A stretch of 64,000 nucleotides of DNA from an uncultured Draconibacterium sp. (lineage in GTDB: Bacteria; Bacteroidota; Bacteroidia; Bacteroidales; Prolixibacteraceae). The notes below the pieces were generated by a model. The model was not told where the DNA came from, ran no database searches, and was given only the letters and a program-made list of their open reading frames with translations. Shown piece by piece: positions 35,524 to 43,341 of the stretch. Within the stretch, counting starts at the first letter, position 1. The number at the start of each line of letters is the position of its first letter. Made by a program: the position numbers and the translations under genes. Where the stretch lies: positions 3,141,001 to 3,205,000 of the forward strand of contig NZ_OY776414.1 in the NCBI RefSeq assembly GCF_963675585.1, written 5' to 3'.

Positions 35524-36883
35524 TTCTACCTCCTCTTTTATTACAGTCTGCATCGAAGCGATTTTTTCCCCAGGCTTTTTCCAGGTTTTTTGTCGCTTTA
35601 TCCAGTGTTATTTTATTCTCGTTTAAATAGCGGTTTTGCAAAAAGATACAGTCTGTCATTTTTGCTTTTCCCTGTACCATATCTTCTGCCAATGCATGGC
35701 AATTTGGTGCTCCGCAACTGCCACAATCAATTCCGGGAAGCTGACAAACAATCCGGTCGGCTTTTTGCATTTTTGCCAATGCCTTTATCCGGTCGGTATC
35801 CAACGAAAAAACATAATTGGGTTGGATTGGATTCGCCTTTAGTTTATTTTTTATTTCGGCACAGTTGTACTCCGATATATCTACTTTTTTTGCCATGGGA
35901 TAACGAAGCGCCCTTTTCTGCAAGCGCTCAACCGTTAAAAAGCGATTTCCGGTTAAAAGTATTCCACCGGCACACCCCATCGGACAGGATTTTAACTCCA
36001 GAAAATCCAATTCGGGAACATCATCGTTTTCCATGCGTTCCAGAATTTTTACCACATTGTGAATTCCGTCAACCGACATCGACTTTTGTCTGAACTGACG
36101 AGACTCTCCCCTGGGTAAACTCCAGACGATTCCATCGCGTGTTAAGTTTTTTCGAAGCGCAGAAGTATCTGTCTTTTCCTTTTTCGAAATGACAGCCATA
36201 ATATGGTTGTACAAATCGTTCATGTTTATTAAGCCATCAACAATTGATACCTTTTCGCCAAGCGGGCGTTTTACTGCGGCAATTTTAGCCGAGCACGGAG
36301 AAACATAAAATATTCCGATTTCTTCCCGCGCAATTCCTTCCTTTTTTAGCTGATCAAGAGCGTAACAGGCAGCCAAATCGTGCGGTGCTTTTACTGGCAC
36401 AATATTATCAACCAACGATGGATAGCGCGATTGAATCAGACGAACAATAGCCGGACAAAAGGAAGAAATAGCAGGTTTGTTTTCCAGTTGCGCTACATTC
36501 TCTTTTATCGAGTCAATCAACACTCCAATGGGTTGTTCTACTTCAAAAATATGTGTAAAACCTAATTTGTGCAGCGCTTCATAAATTTTTCCTTCGGTAT
36601 AAATTTCAGGAAACTGTCCAATCATTACTGATGGAAAAAGTACAACGCTGTATTTGAATTTTTTGAGTTGCTCCAATCCGTCATGATTTACATAAAAAGC
36701 ATCAACAGGGCAGGCTCGCAAACAGTTCCCGCAATCCACACAACGGTCAGGGTTTATGGCTGCAACTCCTCCCCGAATTCGAATGGCTTCGGTAGGACAG
36801 GCTTTCATACAATGCGTACAGCCCATACATTTATCTGTATCAACTTTTATGGCATGATATTTTTCAACCGTTTTCATATTCAT
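35510..36883 (-). CDS. Divergent, probably sensory [FeFe] hydrogenase-like protein (HydS-like)
   Basis: 457 aa. Two N-terminal ferredoxin motifs: CMGCTHCMKACP (from residue 19) and CVDCGNCLRACP (from 48). The H-cluster domain is divergent: SSFCPAIV near residue 141 (catalytic Cys of TSCCP replaced by Phe, ligand Cys kept), SPCSAK near 197 (ligand Cys and Lys kept) and SCPMGC near 298 (both Cys kept). A C-terminal 4Fe-4S domain GIDCGSCGAPNC plus a later Cys, as in Rnf/ACS-type modules, lies near 388. This layout matches the group C/D (sensory) [FeFe] hydrogenases, but the usual C-terminal PAS domain is absent and a PAS protein is encoded divergently at 37936. A start at the second Met (36877) fits the GGAG better. 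A gas or redox sensing role is inferred. Confidence 0.85.
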   Translation of the reverse strand: MNMKTVEKYHAIKVDTDKCMGCTHCMKACPTEAIRIRGGVAAINPDRCVDCGNCLRACPVDAFYVNHDGLEQLKKFKYSVVLFPSVMIGQFPEIYTEGKIYEALHKLGFTHIFEVEQPIGVLIDSIKENVAQLENKPAISSFCPAIVRLIQSRYPSLVDNIVPVKAPHDLAACYALDQLKKEGIAREEIGIFYVSPCSAKIAAVKRPLGEKVSIVDGLINMNDLYNHIMAVISKKEKTDTSALRKNLTRDGIVWSLPRGESRQFRQKSMSVDGIHNVVKILERMENDDVPELDFLELKSCPMGCAGGILLTGNRFLTVERLQKRALRYPMAKKVDISEYNCAEIKNKLKANPIQPNYVFSLDTDRIKALAKMQKADRIVCQLPGIDCGSCGAPNCHALAEDMVQGKAKMTDCIFLQNRYLNENKITLDKATKNLEKAWGKNRFDADCNKRGGRNEGF

Positions 36884-36967
36884 TTGCTCCTCATCTTTTT
36901 ATGCTTAAGCCGATCGTTCGTACAATAAACTTACAGCTAAGCACTTATCCTTTTTCAGAAACCTTGT

Positions 36968-37378
36968 TTAGAATGTATTTCTAAATGTCACCGTCGTTCC
37001 TGTACCAAGCTTGCTTTCTATTTTTAGTTCATCCGTATTTTTCTTAATATTTGGTAAACCCATTCCGGCTCCAAATCCCATGTCACGAACTTTTTTCGAG
37101 GCTGTGGAGTAACCGGTTTGCATGGCTTTTTCTATGTCTGCAATTCCCGGCCCATTGTCTTTTAACACCACCAAAATGCCCTTTTCATCGATGGTAGCCG
37201 TTAAAATTCCTCCAACCGAGTGTGCTACAACATTTACTTCGGCTTCGTAAATAGCCACAACAATGCGTTTGATTACCTTCGGGTCAACATGCAATTGTTT
37301 TAGCATTTTTTTAATCTGGCTCGAAGCTTTTCCGGCCTTGCTAAAATCGTTACTCGCTATGTTAAATTGTAACTGCAT
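36968..37378 (-). CDS. Anti-sigma-type (RsbW-like) GHKL ATPase
   Basis: 136 aa, a single small HATPase domain. N-box: VVAIYEAEVNVVAHSVGG. G1: LKDNGPGIADIEKAM. G2: DMGFGAGMGLPNIKKNTD, then GTGTTVTFRN. The size and layout fit RsbW/RsbT-type Ser/Thr kinases, which switch partner proteins by phosphorylation and are opposed by SpoIIE/PP2C phosphatases. One such phosphatase is encoded nearby at 38846. It is 3 bases downstream of the second DRTGG gene. Confidence 0.82.
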   Translation of the reverse strand: MQLQFNIASNDFSKAGKASSQIKKMLKQLHVDPKVIKRIVVAIYEAEVNVVAHSVGGILTATIDEKGILVVLKDNGPGIADIEKAMQTGYSTASKKVRDMGFGAGMGLPNIKKNTDELKIESKLGTGTTVTFRNTF

Positions 37379-37381
37379 GAA

Positions 37382-37726
37382 CTAATAAACAGGCTCCAGT
37401 CCGTTTTTATAGAGTATGCCACTCGTGCGAAAAATAGAAAACGGCGTTTCAAGCAGCACAAGTCCGTTTTCATTGGCCAGGTCAATCATTTCCTTTGTGG
37501 CTTTTTTATTACGCGCCAAAACCACCACCTCAATGTCGGCCATTTCTGCTGTCCGAATCAATTGTACATTCGACAAGCCTGTAATGAGCAACATGTGATC
37601 GTCGTCGAGGGTTAAAACATCGCTCATCAAATCGGAACTAAATGCTTTTTTCAATTCGTGGTTGTCTTTTGTACATCCGGCAACCAGCTTTGCATTTGTT
37701 AATTCTATTATTTCGGTAAGTTTCAC
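37382..37726 (-). CDS. DRTGG-domain protein, copy 2
   Basis: About 114 aa from the GTG at 37726. This start aligns VKLTEIIELTNAKLVAG with the N-terminus of copy 1 (MKVSELVEKFGLKVFSG). A longer frame from another GTG (37774) adds 16 residues without similarity. The core is FSSDLMSDVLTLDDDHMLL with NVQLIRTAEMADIEVVVLA. It is the first gene of the minus-strand operon; the intergenic space to the divergent PAS gene (about 160-210 bases) should hold the operon promoter. Confidence 0.72.
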   Translation of the reverse strand: MKLTEIIELTNAKLVAGCTKDNHELKKAFSSDLMSDVLTLDDDHMLLITGLSNVQLIRTAEMADIEVVVLARNKKATKEMIDLANENGLVLLETPFSIFRTSGILYKNGLEPVY

Positions 37727-37935
37727 TCTTTTTTGTTCGTTAAAATCTATTGGGTACAAATATAACTGTAGCACAACTCATTTGCGTTAATTAAATGTAT
37801 CTTCTATCAAATTTAAAATGAATAAAAACAAGTGAATGTTATAAAACAATTCGCACTAATAATGAAACCATTAGTTTTAATTGAATTTGAAAATCCTTAC
37901 TTTTCAGAAACAAAATCAGAACAACGAAACAAACT

Positions 37936-38862
37936 ATGATTTACGATAAAAAATCCTTTCTGACCGGCAACATCGAAGACCCCGAAATTCATCAGAAAAT
38001 AATTGATGCACTGCCCATTCCAATTTTTTACCGCGATACAAAAGGCATTTATCAAATGTGTAATGCCGCACATGAAAAATTTACAGGAAAAACCAGAGAC
38101 CAGATCGTTGGAAAATCGATTTACGAAGTGCACGTAAAAGAAATGGCCGACAAATACTCGCACCAGGATAAGGAACTATTGAATAATCCGGATGTACAGG
38201 TGTACGACACCAAAGTTAGACATGGTGACGGAACATCGCACAATGTAATTTTAAACAAAGCTGTAATTCGCGACAAGGAAAATAAAATTGTGGGAATTGT
38301 TGGTTCGATTAACGACATTACAGAACTAAAGAAAACAGAACAGCGCCTCGAGAAAGCACAGGAATCGATGGAAGTTTCGTCGAAAATGATCCACAAAATA
38401 TCGTCGGGAATAATTATGATGGATGAGAAATTAAAGGTGGTTGACTCGAACGAAAGTTTTGCAAAATTAATGGGCGAAGAAATCGAAGAACTTTACGAAA
38501 CCATTCCCGGATTGAACGGCGCCGATGTTCGGGGCCTGGTTCCCGACAAGGTTTTTAAAATGATGTCGAGTGTTATTGTATCGGGCGAAGATATGCTCGA
38601 AAGTAACTTAAAACACCAAAATAATCTTCTGCATGTTACTGTGGTTAGTTTGTACAAAAACCATGTGGTTGGTGCAGTTTTCCGCGACATGTCGGCCCCA
38701 ATGCTGGTACAGGATGAAATTATAAACCGCATACGCCGAATCAACAAGCAAAACATTGAAACAGTGCAAAAAGTAGCCTTTTTACTTGGCGAAAACGCAG
38801 CGGAAACAGAGGAGCTTTTAAATTCAATTATTGAAACTTACTCTTATGGTGACGACAAATAA
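37936..38862 (+). CDS. Two-PAS-domain signalling protein
   Basis: 308 aa. PAS 1 (~20-135) starts IIDALPIPIFYRDTKGIYQM and ends KIVGIVGSINDITELKK; it is followed by a short coiled coil. PAS 2 (~145-255) reads IHKISSGIIMMDEKLKVVDSNESFAKLMG. The C-terminal helix (KQNIETVQKVAFLLGENAAE) resembles the end of PAS domains fused to sensory [FeFe] hydrogenases. No kinase or output domain is present. It is divergent from the hydrogenase operon and overlaps the phosphatase gene by 17 bases, so it is probably the sensor input of a split HydS-like system. Confidence 0.83.
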   Translation: MIYDKKSFLTGNIEDPEIHQKIIDALPIPIFYRDTKGIYQMCNAAHEKFTGKTRDQIVGKSIYEVHVKEMADKYSHQDKELLNNPDVQVYDTKVRHGDGTSHNVILNKAVIRDKENKIVGIVGSINDITELKKTEQRLEKAQESMEVSSKMIHKISSGIIMMDEKLKVVDSNESFAKLMGEEIEELYETIPGLNGADVRGLVPDKVFKMMSSVIVSGEDMLESNLKHQNNLLHVTVVSLYKNHVVGAVFRDMSAPMLVQDEIINRIRRINKQNIETVQKVAFLLGENAAETEELLNSIIETYSYGDDK

Positions 38863-40045
38863 CCCGGACTACCACATTGAAATTGACGTTGAACAAAAAC
38901 GTCCCAAAGGAGAAATAGCCTGTGGCGATGTCTTTCAATCGTGCATTATACGGGAAGAAGGACGCACCATTATGGTTTTAAGTGATGGCGTTGGTCATGG
39001 CATTAAAGCAAGTGTGCTGGCCACATTAACGGCAACCATGGCCTTAAAATATACAAAGCTGCATACCAAACCCGAGGTAGCTGCCCGAATAATAATGGAA
39101 GCACTTCCTCAAAACAGCGAAGGCAAAGAAAGTTATGCCACCTTTACCATTATTGAACTGGATGATGAAGGACGCGTTCGAATTGTAAACTACGATAATC
39201 CGCGTATTTTGGTTGTTCGAAACGGCATATCGATGCAACCCAAAGAATACGAACTTACTATAAAAGGAGAAGAAAACACCGGAAAAATACTGCTTTGCAA
39301 AGAGTTTACTGCACGCAAAGAAGACCGGATTATATTTATGTCGGACGGAATTACACAATCAGGACTTGGCGACAAACGATTTCCAATGGGTTGGGGAATT
39401 AACAAAGTGGAAGATTTTGTGTTAAACCAGGTAAATCGAATGCCCGATATTTCGGCCACAAAACTGGCCCGCAAAATTGTAAATCAGGCCATGATGCACG
39501 ATGATTTTTCGGTAAAGGACGATACGACTTGTGGAGTTATGTATTTTCGTGAGCCTCGCAAATTTATGCTAATAACCGGGCCTCCGTTTTATAAAATAAA
39601 GGATTTTGATTTTGTGGGACGTATCCAGGATTTTGAAGGCAAAAAGATTATTTGCGGTGGTACTACAGCCGAAATTATTGCCCGCGAACTCGACCTCACC
39701 GTAGAAATTCAGCATGGGAATAAAAACCTGAACACACTTCCTCCCAGTGCAAAGATGGAAGGTTTCGAAATGGTAACAGAAGGAATATTAACACTGGGAA
39801 AGGTGGAGGATATTCTTGAAAATTACGATAGCGACACCCGCCTGCAAGACACTACTCCCGAAGACGTTGTAAAACTTTTGTTAGAACACGATTACATTGA
39901 CGTTATTGTTGGAACCCGAATCAACTGGGCACACCAGGATCCGGACCAGCCACTCGAACTGGAACTTAGAAAGTTTGTGGTAAAACGAATCGTTAAACTA
40001 CTGATTCACAAATTCTTCAAAAAAGTTAAGATTGAATACGTTTAA
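38846..40045 (+). CDS. SpoIIE/PP2C-type serine phosphatase
   Basis: About 399 aa from the ATG at 38846; a longer frame starts only at a TTG. The N-terminal two thirds is a SpoIIE phosphatase: GEIACGDVFQS, VLSDGVGHGIKASVLATLTA (metal-binding Asp-Gly), IIFMSDGITQSG and HDDFSVKDDTTCGVMYF. The last ~150 residues (LITGPPFYKIKDFDFVGR; KIICGGTTAEIIARELDLTV) form a separate domain I do not recognise. It probably dephosphorylates the target of the RsbW-like kinase encoded across the divergent promoter, as in partner-switching systems. Confidence 0.85.
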   Translation: MVTTNNPDYHIEIDVEQKRPKGEIACGDVFQSCIIREEGRTIMVLSDGVGHGIKASVLATLTATMALKYTKLHTKPEVAARIIMEALPQNSEGKESYATFTIIELDDEGRVRIVNYDNPRILVVRNGISMQPKEYELTIKGEENTGKILLCKEFTARKEDRIIFMSDGITQSGLGDKRFPMGWGINKVEDFVLNQVNRMPDISATKLARKIVNQAMMHDDFSVKDDTTCGVMYFREPRKFMLITGPPFYKIKDFDFVGRIQDFEGKKIICGGTTAEIIARELDLTVEIQHGNKNLNTLPPSAKMEGFEMVTEGILTLGKVEDILENYDSDTRLQDTTPEDVVKLLLEHDYIDVIVGTRINWAHQDPDQPLELELRKFVVKRIVKLLIHKFFKKVKIEYV

Positions 40046-40186
40046 AAATAAATGAAAAAAGGAAATAGTTATAGTAGCTCACCTGCTGATTCCAGTTTTT
40101 GAAACCAAACCAATTAACATTGTTTATACGATAAAAGTGGCTTTATTGGAACAAATTCCCGAACTTTAGTATACAAAGCTAAAATT

Positions 40187-40792
40187 ATGAAACTACTTGT
40201 TTTTATATTTTTAATGGTGTTATGTCAGGTTGGCTCTGCTCAAATAAAAACATTTCTCCTTGAAGGCCAGGTGGTAGATCAACACAATAAACCTGTTTCG
40301 GATGTATATATTGTAAACTTAAGTAATTACGAAAAAGACATCAGTGGTCCAAACGGCGTTTTCTCTTTTTGGGTTGCACCAACCGACACTTTGATATTTT
40401 CACACATTTCGTTTCAACGAAAAATGGTGCCTGCGTATACCTTAATGATAAATCCAATTGTAAAACTAGAATCGGAAAACGTTGATATTCCGGAAGTAAG
40501 GGTTTCTCCGGAACAAAAGTCGGACATTGACCAAGCCCGTGAAAACTTAAAATTCATTCAAGATTATCAGCCACAGCTTAAAGTACGCATGCAACAGGAA
40601 GAAGCTAATCCGGTAAATACAATCATGACCGAAAACAATGAATTAATGCGAGCTGAAGCTTCATCCATCCGCATTGTACAATTTTCTCCGTCAGAAAATA
40701 TTGGGAAACTTTTTACTAAACTTCAAAAACGGGATCGGGCCAATGAATACTCTTCAACCAAAAAACAAATGAAAGAGGTTGAAAAGAATTAA
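40187..40792 (+). CDS. Exported protein with a carboxypeptidase-regulatory-like domain
   Basis: 201 aa with signal peptide (LLVFIFLMVLCQVGSAQ). Residues ~25-110 form a CarboxypepD_reg-like beta-sandwich (LLEGQVVDQHNKPVSDVYIVN; GPNGVFSFWVAPTDTLIFSHISF). The rest is charged and helical, with no further domain recognised. Such proteins are common and mostly uncharacterised in Bacteroidota. It is monocistronic, preceded by about 140 non-coding bases. Confidence 0.8.
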   Translation: MKLLVFIFLMVLCQVGSAQIKTFLLEGQVVDQHNKPVSDVYIVNLSNYEKDISGPNGVFSFWVAPTDTLIFSHISFQRKMVPAYTLMINPIVKLESENVDIPEVRVSPEQKSDIDQARENLKFIQDYQPQLKVRMQQEEANPVNTIMTENNELMRAEASSIRIVQFSPSENIGKLFTKLQKRDRANEYSSTKKQMKEVEKN

Positions 40793-40860
40793 TATCGTTT
40801 CTACTCAAAATTTGAATATTTGATACAAAAAAGGCCGACTAATTGTCGATCTCTCTCTTG

Positions 40861-40918
40861 TGGGGAGTACTGGATTCGAACCAGTGACCCTCCCGATTAA
40901 ATCGGGATGCTCTGAACC
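40861..40918 (-). pseudogene. tRNA-Val-like 3' fragment with palindromic anticodon arm
   Basis: On the minus strand the segment reads like the 3' two thirds of the tRNA-Val at 41772, with identical T-arm and acceptor 3' strand. The anticodon arm is replaced by TCCCG ATTTAAT CGGGA, and the 5' acceptor and D-stem are missing; the GIY-YIG remnant lies where they should be. It is not expected to fold into a functional tRNA. Confidence 0.65.
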
Positions 40919-40924
40919 AAATAA

Positions 40925-41167
40925 CTACTTCTCCTCAATTAAATTCAAAATAGCATCTCTACTCTTCCATTTTTTCAATTGAATCTCGCGGTGTAATGCA
41001 TCACTTCTTTGCTCAAAAGTTTCGAAATATTTTAACTGCCAGGGTTTTCCTGTGGAAGTAAATCCCTTGTTGGATGAATTATGCCTAGACAATCTGCCTT
41101 CGAGGTTACCGGTGGAACCGACATAAAATTCAGGGTTTCGTTCGTTTAACTCGATATCAGCTACTAT
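40925..41167 (-). pseudogene. GIY-YIG nuclease remnant
   Basis: An open stretch of 80 codons ending in TAG at 40925 translates to a GIY-YIG endonuclease C-terminal portion: FYVGSTGNLEGRLSRHN, then GKPWQLKYFETFEQRSDALH and EIQLKKWKSRDAIL. The N-terminal strand with the GIY half of the active site is absent, there is no ATG, and an in-frame TGA precedes the homology. The upstream side abuts a transposase fragment on the opposite strand, which probably truncated it. The stop lies 6 bases from the tRNA-like fragment. Confidence 0.75.
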
Positions 41168-41327
41168 TCACACACATTACAGGGAAATACTCAACTTCTT
41201 TGAAAACAGAAGTACAAATGCCTCAGCTGAATCATTCAATGCAAAATTAAAAGCATTCAGAGCAACTCTGAGAGGGGTAAGTGACATCAAGTATTTTCTT
41301 TTTAGAGTAGCGAAAATATTTGCTTGA
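41163..41327 (+). pseudogene. Transposase C-terminal fragment (ISL3/ISAon1-like)
   Basis: Codons from 41163 to the TGA at 41327 read HYREILNFFENRSTNASAES, then FNAKLKAFRATLRGV and YFLFRVAKIFA. This is the C-terminal end of Bacteroidota DDE transposases of the ISL3/ISAon1 kind. No start and no N-terminal domain are present, so it is a remnant. About 50 bases of what may be the element's right end follow. Confidence 0.65.
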
Positions 41328-41421
41328 AAAAATTAACTCCACCGGATTTTACGGGTGAGCCGTGATCCGTGATCCATCCGATGCTCTGAACCCAACAAAC
41401 TTTACAAAACAAAAAAGGCCG

Positions 41422-41437
41422 TCCGTCAGCTGACGGA
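41422..41437. repeat. Perfect 16-bp palindrome in the tRNA debris zone
   Basis: TCCGTCAGCTGACGGA, flanked by an A-run before and ACCTTT after; it sits where a terminator for the truncated tRNA at 41449 would be on the minus strand. Confidence 0.5.
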
Positions 41438-41448
41438 TCGACCTTTCG

Positions 41449-41510
41449 TGGGAACTACTGGATTCGAACCAGTGACCCCCTGGGTGTAAAACCAACTGAG
41501 CTAAGCTCCC
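41449..41510 (-). pseudogene. Truncated tRNA-Val (13-base internal deletion)
   Basis: The minus strand begins GGGAGCTTAGCTCAGTTGG and ends in a T-arm and acceptor strand AGTTCCCA that pair fully with the 5' end. About 13 bases (end of the D-arm and 5' side of the anticodon stem) are missing. The TTTTACAC loop sequence with a TAC anticodon is kept. The missing segment (GGTGCTCTGA on the plus strand) survives at 41579-41588 in the neighbouring repeat unit. Confidence 0.7.
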
Positions 41511-41511
41511 C

Positions 41512-41609
41512 TTATTTTATGAATATTGCTTCGTCTGCACCAGTTACCCTCCCGATTTAAATCGGGATGCTCTGACCAGGTGCTCTGAACCAACTGAGCT
41601 AAGCTCCCC
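41512..41609. repeat. Tandem repeat unit 1 made of tRNA-like sequence (98 bp)
   Basis: The unit starts TTATTTTATGAATATTGC and contains the palindrome CCCGATTTAAATCGGG and the tRNA 5' half (D-arm and acceptor strand, read on the minus strand). It differs from unit 2 only by a 13-base insertion (41573-41588 region) derived from the tRNA D-arm/anticodon stem. Confidence 0.8.
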
Positions 41610-41694
41610 TTATTTTATGAATATTGCTTCGTCTGCACCAGTTACCCTCCCGATTTAAATCGGGATGCTCTGAACCAACTGAGCTAAGCTCCCC
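41610..41694. repeat. Tandem repeat unit 2 made of tRNA-like sequence (85 bp)
   Basis: Identical to unit 1 (41512-41609) apart from lacking the 13-base insertion. Each unit carries a tRNA 5' half fused to the palindromic arm and to unrelated AT-rich sequence, so neither can make a full tRNA. Confidence 0.8.
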
Positions 41695-41739
41695 AATATT
41701 TTAGTTATTCATAAACAGTCAAAACTTGCATGAGAAAAC

Positions 41740-41770
41740 AAAAGAGGCCAACTCTTTGTCGACCTCTTTT
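41740..41770 (-). terminator. Terminator of the tRNA-Val gene
   Basis: Hairpin with arms AAAAGAGG / CCTCTTTT starting immediately after the tRNA 3' end on the minus strand, followed by a T-rich tract. Confidence 0.65.
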
Positions 41771-41771
41771 G

Positions 41772-41846
41772 TGGGGAGTACTGGATTCGAACCAGTGACC
41801 CTCTGGGTGTAAACCAGATGCTCTGAACCAACTGAGCTAACCCCCC
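41772..41846 (-). tRNA. tRNA-Val (anticodon TAC)
   Basis: 75-base cloverleaf. The acceptor stem is GGGGGGT paired with ACTCCCC (one G-U), D-arm GCTCAG...GAGC, anticodon arm TCTGG TTTACAC CCAGA with anticodon TAC, T-arm ACTGG TTCGAAT CCAGT, discriminator A. CCA is not encoded. All stems pair, in contrast to the damaged copies upstream of it on the plus coordinate side. Confidence 0.9.
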
Positions 41847-41943
41847 AAATATGCTATTTCTGTTTCTGAACGCGCCCCCTTTTCAGTAAGGCGCTGCAAA
41901 TATAATAGCTATTTTTAGTTCTGCAAAAATTTACGAAAAAAAA

Positions 41944-43269
41944 TTACGATAAAATCTCAGCCACTACAAAAGTACTGCCTCCAATAAATACAAAATCATT
42001 TTTATCGGCATTGACATAGGCTGCTTCCACTCCCTGAGCTACAGAAGTATAACTATCTCCAGTTAATCCAAATTCCACAGCCCGATGCAAAAGTTCAGTT
42101 TCATCCATCGCTCTTGGAAGATTTGCCCGAACAAAATAATACTTGGCATTTTTTGGTAGTAAAGCCAAAACTTTGTCAGGGCTTTTATCGCCAACTGTTC
42201 CGAAAACTATGTGCAGATTTTTGAACGCCGTATTATTTATCTGTTCAACCACAGCTTTTATACCATCTTCGTTGTGTCCGGTATCGCAAACTACAAGTGG
42301 GTTATTTCCAAGTACCTGCCAACGGCCCAGCAAACCACTTTTTTCCGAAACATTTGCCAAAGCCCCGTATAAACTCTCATCCGAAATATGTATTCCCTTC
42401 TCATTTAAAAGTTCAACCGCTTTTAATACTGCCGGTATATTTTTATGCTGATAAATCCCCAGCAGATCCAATTTTAAACCGGGTAAAACCGATTTGGCAT
42501 TTTTCTCAACTTTCAGGTTTTGTTTGCCATCCATACCCAAAGTCGAATAAACCACTTCAAATTCCTCATCGGCAAAATAAATACGGGTATTTTTTTGATC
42601 TGCTACTTTTTGAAAAACGGCAGAAGTTTCAATTTGCGTTGTTCCAATTACAACCGGCACGTTTGTTTTAATTATTCCGGCCTTTTCTCCTGCAATTTCA
42701 GGCAGCGTTTCTCCCAATAAGTTTGTATGATCCAAACCAATATTTGTAATCACACTCACCTCGGGTGTTATAATATTTGTTGAATCGAGCCGTCCGCCAA
42801 GTCCCACTTCAACAACGGCAAAGTCAACTTCCTGGCGTGCAAAATAGTCGAATGCCATGGCAACAGTAAGTTCAAAAAAGGAAGGTTCAATTTTCCACAA
42901 GTCATTGTTAATTCGATAATTCTCTACCCAGCTTACTACTTCGCTTTCTGGAATCATTTCTCCATTTATCCGTATTCTTTCCCTAAAATCCTTAAGATGT
43001 GGCGAGGTATACAGGCCGGTTTTAAATCCAGCCGACTGCAATACCGATGCAAGCATATGCGCCACCGAACCTTTTCCGTTTGTACCTGCCACATGAATGG
43101 TTTTGAATTTTTGGTGTGGATTGCCATACAAACGGTCGAGTTGTAAAGTGTTATCGAGATTATTTTTGTAGGCTGCCGGACCACTTCGCTGAAACATGGG
43201 AAGTTGCCCGAACAAATATTCTAAAGTAGCTGCGTAATTCAAATCATTTAAATTTATTAACCGTTGCAA
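41944..43269 (-). CDS. folC: Bifunctional folylpolyglutamate synthase / dihydrofolate synthase
   Basis: 441 aa, full length. Mur-ligase-type ATP-binding motif HVAGTNGKGSVAHMLASVLQ, then GLYTSPHLKDFRERI, VVEVGLGGRLDSTNI and SVITNIGLDHTNLLGETL are all family signatures. The C-terminal domain has GRWQVLGNNPLVVCDTGHNE. It adds glutamate to dihydropteroate and to folates in the cytoplasm. Monocistronic; divergent from the PhoH-like gene. Confidence 0.95.
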   Translation of the reverse strand: MQRLINLNDLNYAATLEYLFGQLPMFQRSGPAAYKNNLDNTLQLDRLYGNPHQKFKTIHVAGTNGKGSVAHMLASVLQSAGFKTGLYTSPHLKDFRERIRINGEMIPESEVVSWVENYRINNDLWKIEPSFFELTVAMAFDYFARQEVDFAVVEVGLGGRLDSTNIITPEVSVITNIGLDHTNLLGETLPEIAGEKAGIIKTNVPVVIGTTQIETSAVFQKVADQKNTRIYFADEEFEVVYSTLGMDGKQNLKVEKNAKSVLPGLKLDLLGIYQHKNIPAVLKAVELLNEKGIHISDESLYGALANVSEKSGLLGRWQVLGNNPLVVCDTGHNEDGIKAVVEQINNTAFKNLHIVFGTVGDKSPDKVLALLPKNAKYYFVRANLPRAMDETELLHRAVEFGLTGDSYTSVAQGVEAAYVNADKNDFVFIGGSTFVVAEILS

Positions 43270-43341
43270 GTTTATTAAATTTTATTCAGCCCCGAATTAT
43301 TTCTCGTCAAATTATCTACATTTAAAACAAATCAATTAGGT

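Noticed and set aside
38846..40045. Two separate genes (phosphatase plus an unknown C-terminal protein)
   Set aside because: The frame is continuous with no internal stop or restart signal; a single fused protein is simpler.
40880..40902. Functional suppressor tRNA with anticodon TTA (reading UAA)
   Set aside because: The 5' acceptor and D-arm are missing, so no cloverleaf can form.
41512..41694. CRISPR-like repeats
   Set aside because: Only two directly abutting units with no spacers, made of tRNA-derived sequence.
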